Shown: in pieces, positions 59,747 to 64,000 of the stretch
Layout of the letters: every line of letters starts with the position of its first letter
Position numbering within the stretch: position 1 is the first letter of the stretch
From: Chloranthus sessilifolius
Taxonomy: Eukaryota > Streptophyta > Magnoliopsida > Chloranthales > Chloranthaceae
Length of the DNA stretch: 64,000 nucleotides
Assembly (NCBI GenBank): GCA_021018995.1
Contig: CM037598.1
Coordinates: forward strand, 66,606,671-66,670,670
Direction of reading: 5' to 3'
Translations under genes and position numbers: made by a program
The notes under the pieces: model-generated
What the model was told of the DNA's origin: nothing
Seen by the model: only the letters and a program-made list of their open reading frames with translations
The model's database searches: none

Positions 59747-62700
59747 TCACGTCGTTGGAAACAAGGCCGGATATTGTTCTCTCACATCGGCCTCTCGTTC
59801 CCAAGTAGCCTCTTCTTTTGGATGATTGTTCCACCGAACAAGCACTAAGGGAATCACTTTAGTGCGCAGTACTTGTTCTTTTCGATCCAAGATCTCCACT
59901 GGTTCCTCTATCATGCTCATGTCCTCACACATCTCTATAGGTTGTTTTCCTAACACATGAGACTGATCATTCACGTACTTTCTGAGCATCGATATGTGGA
60001 AAACATTATGTACTCGATCAAATAGCGGTGGTAAACCAATGCGATATGCAACTTCACCTACTCGTCCCAAAATTTCGAACGGTCCAACATAACGTGGACT
60101 TAACTTCCCTCTCTTGCCAAATCTCATTACACCTTTCATAGGTGACACCTTTACAAACACATGCTCGCCCACTTTGTAGTCAACACTAGTCCGCTTCATA
60201 TCGGCGTAACTTTTCTGTCTACTCATCTTTGTCTTCAACCTTTCTCTAATTATTGAACACAGTGCGCGTTATCTTCAAGTAGCTTTGGTCCTAATACAAA
60301 TTTCTCACCTGTTTCCTCCCAATTGAGAGGTGACTTGCATCGTCGTCCATACAGAGCTTCATACGGTGCCATGCCAATGCTCGTTTGAAAACTGTTATTA
60401 TAAGCGAACTCGAGCATCGGTAGATACTCATCCCAGTATCCTTGCATATCAAGCATGCACGCTCTGAGCATGTCTTCTATTACTTGGTTCACTCGCTCTG
60501 TCTGCCCATCAGTTTGAGGATGGAAAGCTGAACTAAAGTCTAGTCGTGTTCCCATTCCTTCTTGAAATTTCTTCCAAAACTTGGACGTATATAGTGGATC
60601 ACGATCTGAAACTATACTGCTTGGAATACCATGTAATCTTACAATCTCCTTCATGTATAAGTCTTGATCTTCTACTATGTAGTATTATGCTGACAAAAGT
60701 GCGCTGATTTGGTCAATCGGTCTACGACGACCCAAATGGCATTGTGTCTCTTGGCAGTACGGGGTAATCCAACAATGAAATCCATCGAGATCGATTCCCA
60801 CTTCCACTCTGGTATTGGTAACGGTTGCAATAGTCCAGCAGGATGTCTATGATCAACCTTCACTTGTTGGCAAGTCAAACATCGTGACACGTACTCGGCC
60901 ACGTCTTGTTTCAGTCCTCTCCACCAGTAGTTCTTTTTCAAATCTTGGTACATTTTGGTGCTACCAGGGTGGATAGCATAATTTGACTTATGGGCCTCAT
61001 CAAGAATCGTTTGTCTTAGATCGGCATTGTCCGGAATGCATAGACGGCCCTTAAACAATAAAGAACCATCTTCTTTTAATGAGAAGTCCGACCTAATGCC
61101 TTCACTCACGTCTTGATGAATTTTTGTTAATGTCGGATCTTTCATCTGTAGATCGTGGATATGCTCAAATATCACTGGCTTTACTGATATGTTAGCCAAA
61201 AAGGATCCAGTGTCCTTTGACTCAATGTTCGCATCATAGATTGCCAGGTCTTCCAATAATTTCCATCGGTGCATACCCAAAATCAAAGAAGCTAACTGAG
61301 CTGAACCTTTTCGACTCAATGCATCGGCTACTACATTCGCCTTGCCTGGATGGTATTGTATAGAGCAATCGTAGTCCTTGAGGAATTTCATCCATCTGCG
61401 CTGTCTCATGTTGAGCTCTTTCTGTGTAAACAAGTATCGGAGGCTCTTATGATCGGTGAAAGTTTCAAAGGTCTCACCATACAAGTAATGTCTCCAAATT
61501 TTCAGCGCAAAAATGACTGCTGCCAGTTCCAAGTCATGAGTCGGGTAATTTTTCTCGTGTTCTTTCAACTGTCTTGATCCGTAAGCTATCACCTTCTTGT
61601 GTTGGTTGAGTACACAACCAAGGCCATTGTATGACGCGTCGCTGTACACGGCGTATCCTCCACTGCCTGAAGGAATCGCTAATACTGGAGCCGAAGTGAG
61701 TCTCGTTTTGAGTTCTTGAAAACTCTTCTCGCATGCCTCACTCCACTCAAACCTTGAATCTTTACGTGTCAGCTTTGTGAGAGGTCCCGATATCTTTGAA
61801 AACCCCTCAACGAAACGTCGATAATAGCCTGCTAAGCCCAGAAAACTGCGGACATCGGTCACTGTCTTTGGTTGCTCCCATTTGACTACTGCTTCTATCT
61901 TTGCTGGATCTACAGTGACACCATGCTTTGAGACGACATGTCCCAAAAAGCTAACTTCTTCCAACCAAAACTCACATTTGCTAAGTTTGGCGTACAATTG
62001 GTGTTCACGTAGTGTCTGTAGAGCAATCCTCAAATGTTCTACGTGTTCCGTCTTTGATTTGGAGTATATCAGTATATCATCAACTAATACTCTACGACGA
62101 GGAGTCCAAGTGTGGTTTAAACACTCGGTTCATCGGATCCATAAACGTCGGAGCATTCGTTAATCCAAACGGCATCACAAGGAATTCATAGTGTCCATAC
62201 CGTGTCCGGAAAGCTGTCTTCTGAATGTCCTCTGCCTTGACTCTCAACTGATGATACCCAGATCTCAGGTCGATCTTGGAAAAATACCTTGCTCCTTGCA
62301 GTTGGTCGAATAGATCGTCTATTCTAGGCAAAGGGTAGCGGTTCTTCACAGTGAGTTTGTTCAATTGTCGATAGTCAATGCATAGCCGCATTGACCCATC
62401 CTTCTTCTTGACAAACAAGACCGGTGCTCCCCATGGAGACACGCTCGGTCTAACAAACCCCTTGTCCATAAGCTCTTGTAGTTGTTCCTTCAACTCCTTT
62501 AACTCAGCGGGAGCCATTCTATAAGGTGCTTTTGAAATAGGCTCCGTTCCTGGTGCTAAGTCAATGGCGAATTCTACTTCTCTTTCTGGAGGTAGTCCAG
62601 GCAATTCTTCTGGAAACACGTCGGCGAAGTCTCGCACAACTGCTATCTCAGAAATGACGTTCTTTTCTTCCTTGTCCTCCTTTAAGAAAGCTAAGTATCC

Positions 62701-63137
62701 ACTGCAACCCTTTCTGATCATCTTTTCGGCCTTCTACTGAGATCAATGGCACGATGATGACCTCACTCCTTGAAATCGAAATGATCTTCGTGTGTTGGGT
62801 CTGAAAATAACTACCTTGTTGTTGCAATCGTTGCACAATGCATACTCCATGCCAAGGATCACATCAAACCCTTGCATGTCTAACAGTATCAACTTTGCTT
62901 CTAGTTCATGCACCTCCAAGTCTCGAACTGCTACGATGATGGATTTGCAAGCTAACTCCGTGTCTACTAACTCTCCAGTCGGAATAGACACAGATAGGAC
63001 GAAATCCAACGTCTCTGGAACAATCTTCATCTTCTTAGCGAAACGTGGAGTGACGAATGAGTGGGTAGACCCGGGGTCTATCAACACTCGAGCGTCATAT
63101 CCACCGAAGCATCCTTTTTCATATATATTTAGAGTAC
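59747..63137 (-). pseudogene. pol of element C, nearly complete (four or five frame breaks)
   Basis: Protease 63137-62743 (LIDPGSTHSFVTPRFA; DPG rather than the usual DSG/DTG). RT 62721-62092 ([39 protein letters not shown]) is broken near 62090 just at the FVDD catalytic motif. The 452-residue frame 62033-60675 covers RT thumb, RNase H ([25 protein letters not shown]), integrase HHCC finger ([19 protein letters not shown]) and first catalytic Asp ([10 protein letters not shown]). 60654-60250 has SDRDPLYTSKFW and ERVNQVIED. 60238-59747 holds the C-terminal domain (KVGEHVFVKVSPMKG) and chromodomain-like end (VLVRWNNHPKEEATWEREAD). Breaks are small indels, possibly sequencing errors; the true element may be intact. 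Confidence 0.9.
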
Positions 63138-63312
63138 CTATAGTATACATACACACATACAATAATTTACACATCAATTTACACCCTCAATTTATATACC
63201 GCTTTTCGTATACAAAAGAAAAATAATCTATTCAGTTCCTAATGTATGCTCCTTCTCTATCTAAAGTTTTAATGAAATGAAAATTTTCTTTAATTTTAAA
63301 AAGGAATCTCAC
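63138..63312 (-). other. Intron-like segment between gag and protease (element C, 175 bp)
   Basis: CAAG|GTGAGATTCC ... TACTATAG|GTACTCTAAA. Unspliced, Gag ends four residues on (GEIPF, stop at 63296). Spliced, Q-G-T-L-N-I-Y-E-K leads in frame into the protease. It is AT-rich with a T/G-rich stretch before the acceptor, as plant introns have. Confidence 0.62.
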
Positions 63313-64000
63313 CTTGGATGACGTCATGCACGTTCCCTGCTTCCTGAGCAGTGACTGCATAGGCTCTCCCCTGGACGATTGGTTTCCTTGCTTGAATTGG
63401 TCGTGGTGCTGCAACTGAAACCGTCTTTCTTTTATCTGTCTCAGGGCAATCCTTGTTCAAGTGGCCCACCTTGCCACATCGGAAACAGCCCCTAGTTCTC
63501 AATCTACAATCCACCGTCCTATGAGGCTTGCCACACTTCGCGCAAGTCTCCCGAGGTGCGGAAGAAAGCAATCGAGAACCACAGTGATAGTGGCACCGAT
63601 GAGACATGGCGAGGCTCTCATAGCGAATAGGTCTCCCCCCAAGTAATGGAAACCTCTGTTGGTGTTGTTGTTGCTGTTGTTGCGTCGGTCTTCCAAAACC
63701 CCATTGAAATTGTGGTCTCTGATTCTGGCCCATGAGCCTCGGCCTTTTGTTCACCGGTTCATAGTGCGTAGTTCTTCCTTGTTCATTTCCTCCTCTCTGC
63801 TCCCTCTGTCTATCTATTATTGTTCTCCTCTTCTCGACCAACGCCTTGCTCATGACCTCTTCATAGGTCCTTAGTTGAAATGGAGCCTCGCCTCCCTAAC
63901 CTCAGGCTTCAAACCTTGCTGAAACCTCTTGGACTTCATCACTTCAGTAGCGACGTAATCCGGAGCAAAACGGGCAAGTCGTAGAAACTCTACCCCGTAT
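63313..64000 (-). pseudogene. gag of element C, C-terminal part (continues beyond window)
   Basis: Frame 63853-63296 contains YEPVNKRPRLMGQ, a Gln-rich run, the variant first knuckle CAKCGKPHRTVDC and the canonical CFRCGKVGHLNKDC, then a basic tail (APRPIQARKPIVQG) and the DVIQG end at the intron border. Upstream sequence to 64000 matches the capsid-like Gag region of F in another frame. Confidence 0.86.

Larger units (their letters stand above)
54203..64000 (-). mobile_element. Chromovirus C (family 1), 3' LTR and nearly complete interior, continues beyond window
   Basis: Polypurine tract, aORF, palindrome array, pol, intron-like segment and most of gag, all collinear with A and B and the best preserved of the three. 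The 5' LTR lies outside. It shares its 3' LTR with F, a second LTR-sharing tandem. Confidence 0.92.

Overview
Plant nuclear DNA, almost wall-to-wall LTR retrotransposon. The host looks like an angiosperm, though nothing here fixes the species. No intact host gene, tRNA or rRNA gene was found. Nearly all elements are Ty3/gypsy chromoviruses of the Tekay/Del type: Gag with two zinc knuckles, a DPGSTHS protease, RT, RNase H, an HHCC/DDE integrase and a chromodomain-like C-terminus. Their primer-binding sites match initiator tRNA-Met, and their LTRs are 2.2-2.6 kb with TG...CA ends. Most run on the minus strand, so their 5' ends lie at higher coordinates.

Layout. 1-18472: two family-1 copies (A and B) in an LTR-sharing tandem; LTR 7250-9790 is the 5' LTR of A and the 3' LTR of B. 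B's 5' LTR is cut at 18472 by a rearrangement with a 15-bp duplication. 18488-19655: a piece of a different (Athila/Tat-like) element, inverted relative to a homologous piece at 41860-43055. 19656-41658: an older chromovirus, H, truncated in its integrase. H is interrupted by the complete 12.4-kb family-2 element D (23061-35435, TSD AGGGC) in its gag, and by a plus-strand family-1 solo LTR (38666-41293, TSD GCTTC) in its 5' LTR. 41659-44762: plus-strand 3' end and LTR of the Athila/Tat-like element Z. 44763-47019: 3' end and LTR of another plus-strand chromovirus, G. 47020-52033: degenerate DNA with microsatellites and two adjacent exon remnants, one of a PDR-type ABC transporter and one of an HMG-box protein. 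52034-64000: a second LTR-sharing tandem. F has an LTR fused to gag by a large internal deletion; C is the best-preserved copy and runs off the window.

Three features recur between diverged families and may form one expression strategy. (1) A short AT-rich GT-AG intron-like segment, phase 1, sits between the Gag zinc knuckles and the protease; splicing would make Gag-Pol, and retention would end translation after Gag. (2) An additional sense ORF (aORF) lies downstream of pol. Its core resembles the 'putative plant transposon protein' domain, and it has its own TATA box followed by a small conserved inverted repeat. (3) Arrays of a short perfect palindrome sit in the LTR and, where an aORF is present, directly upstream of its TATA box. 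The palindrome differs between families: TCGATTAATCGA in families 1 and 2, TCGATCGATCGA in H, CTCGCTCGAGCGAG in G.

Caution: many frameshifts in A, B, C and F are tiny indels at CTG/CAG or CCTGG sites. They may be base-calling errors at methylated CHG sites rather than true mutations, so 'pseudogene' is provisional for those copies.
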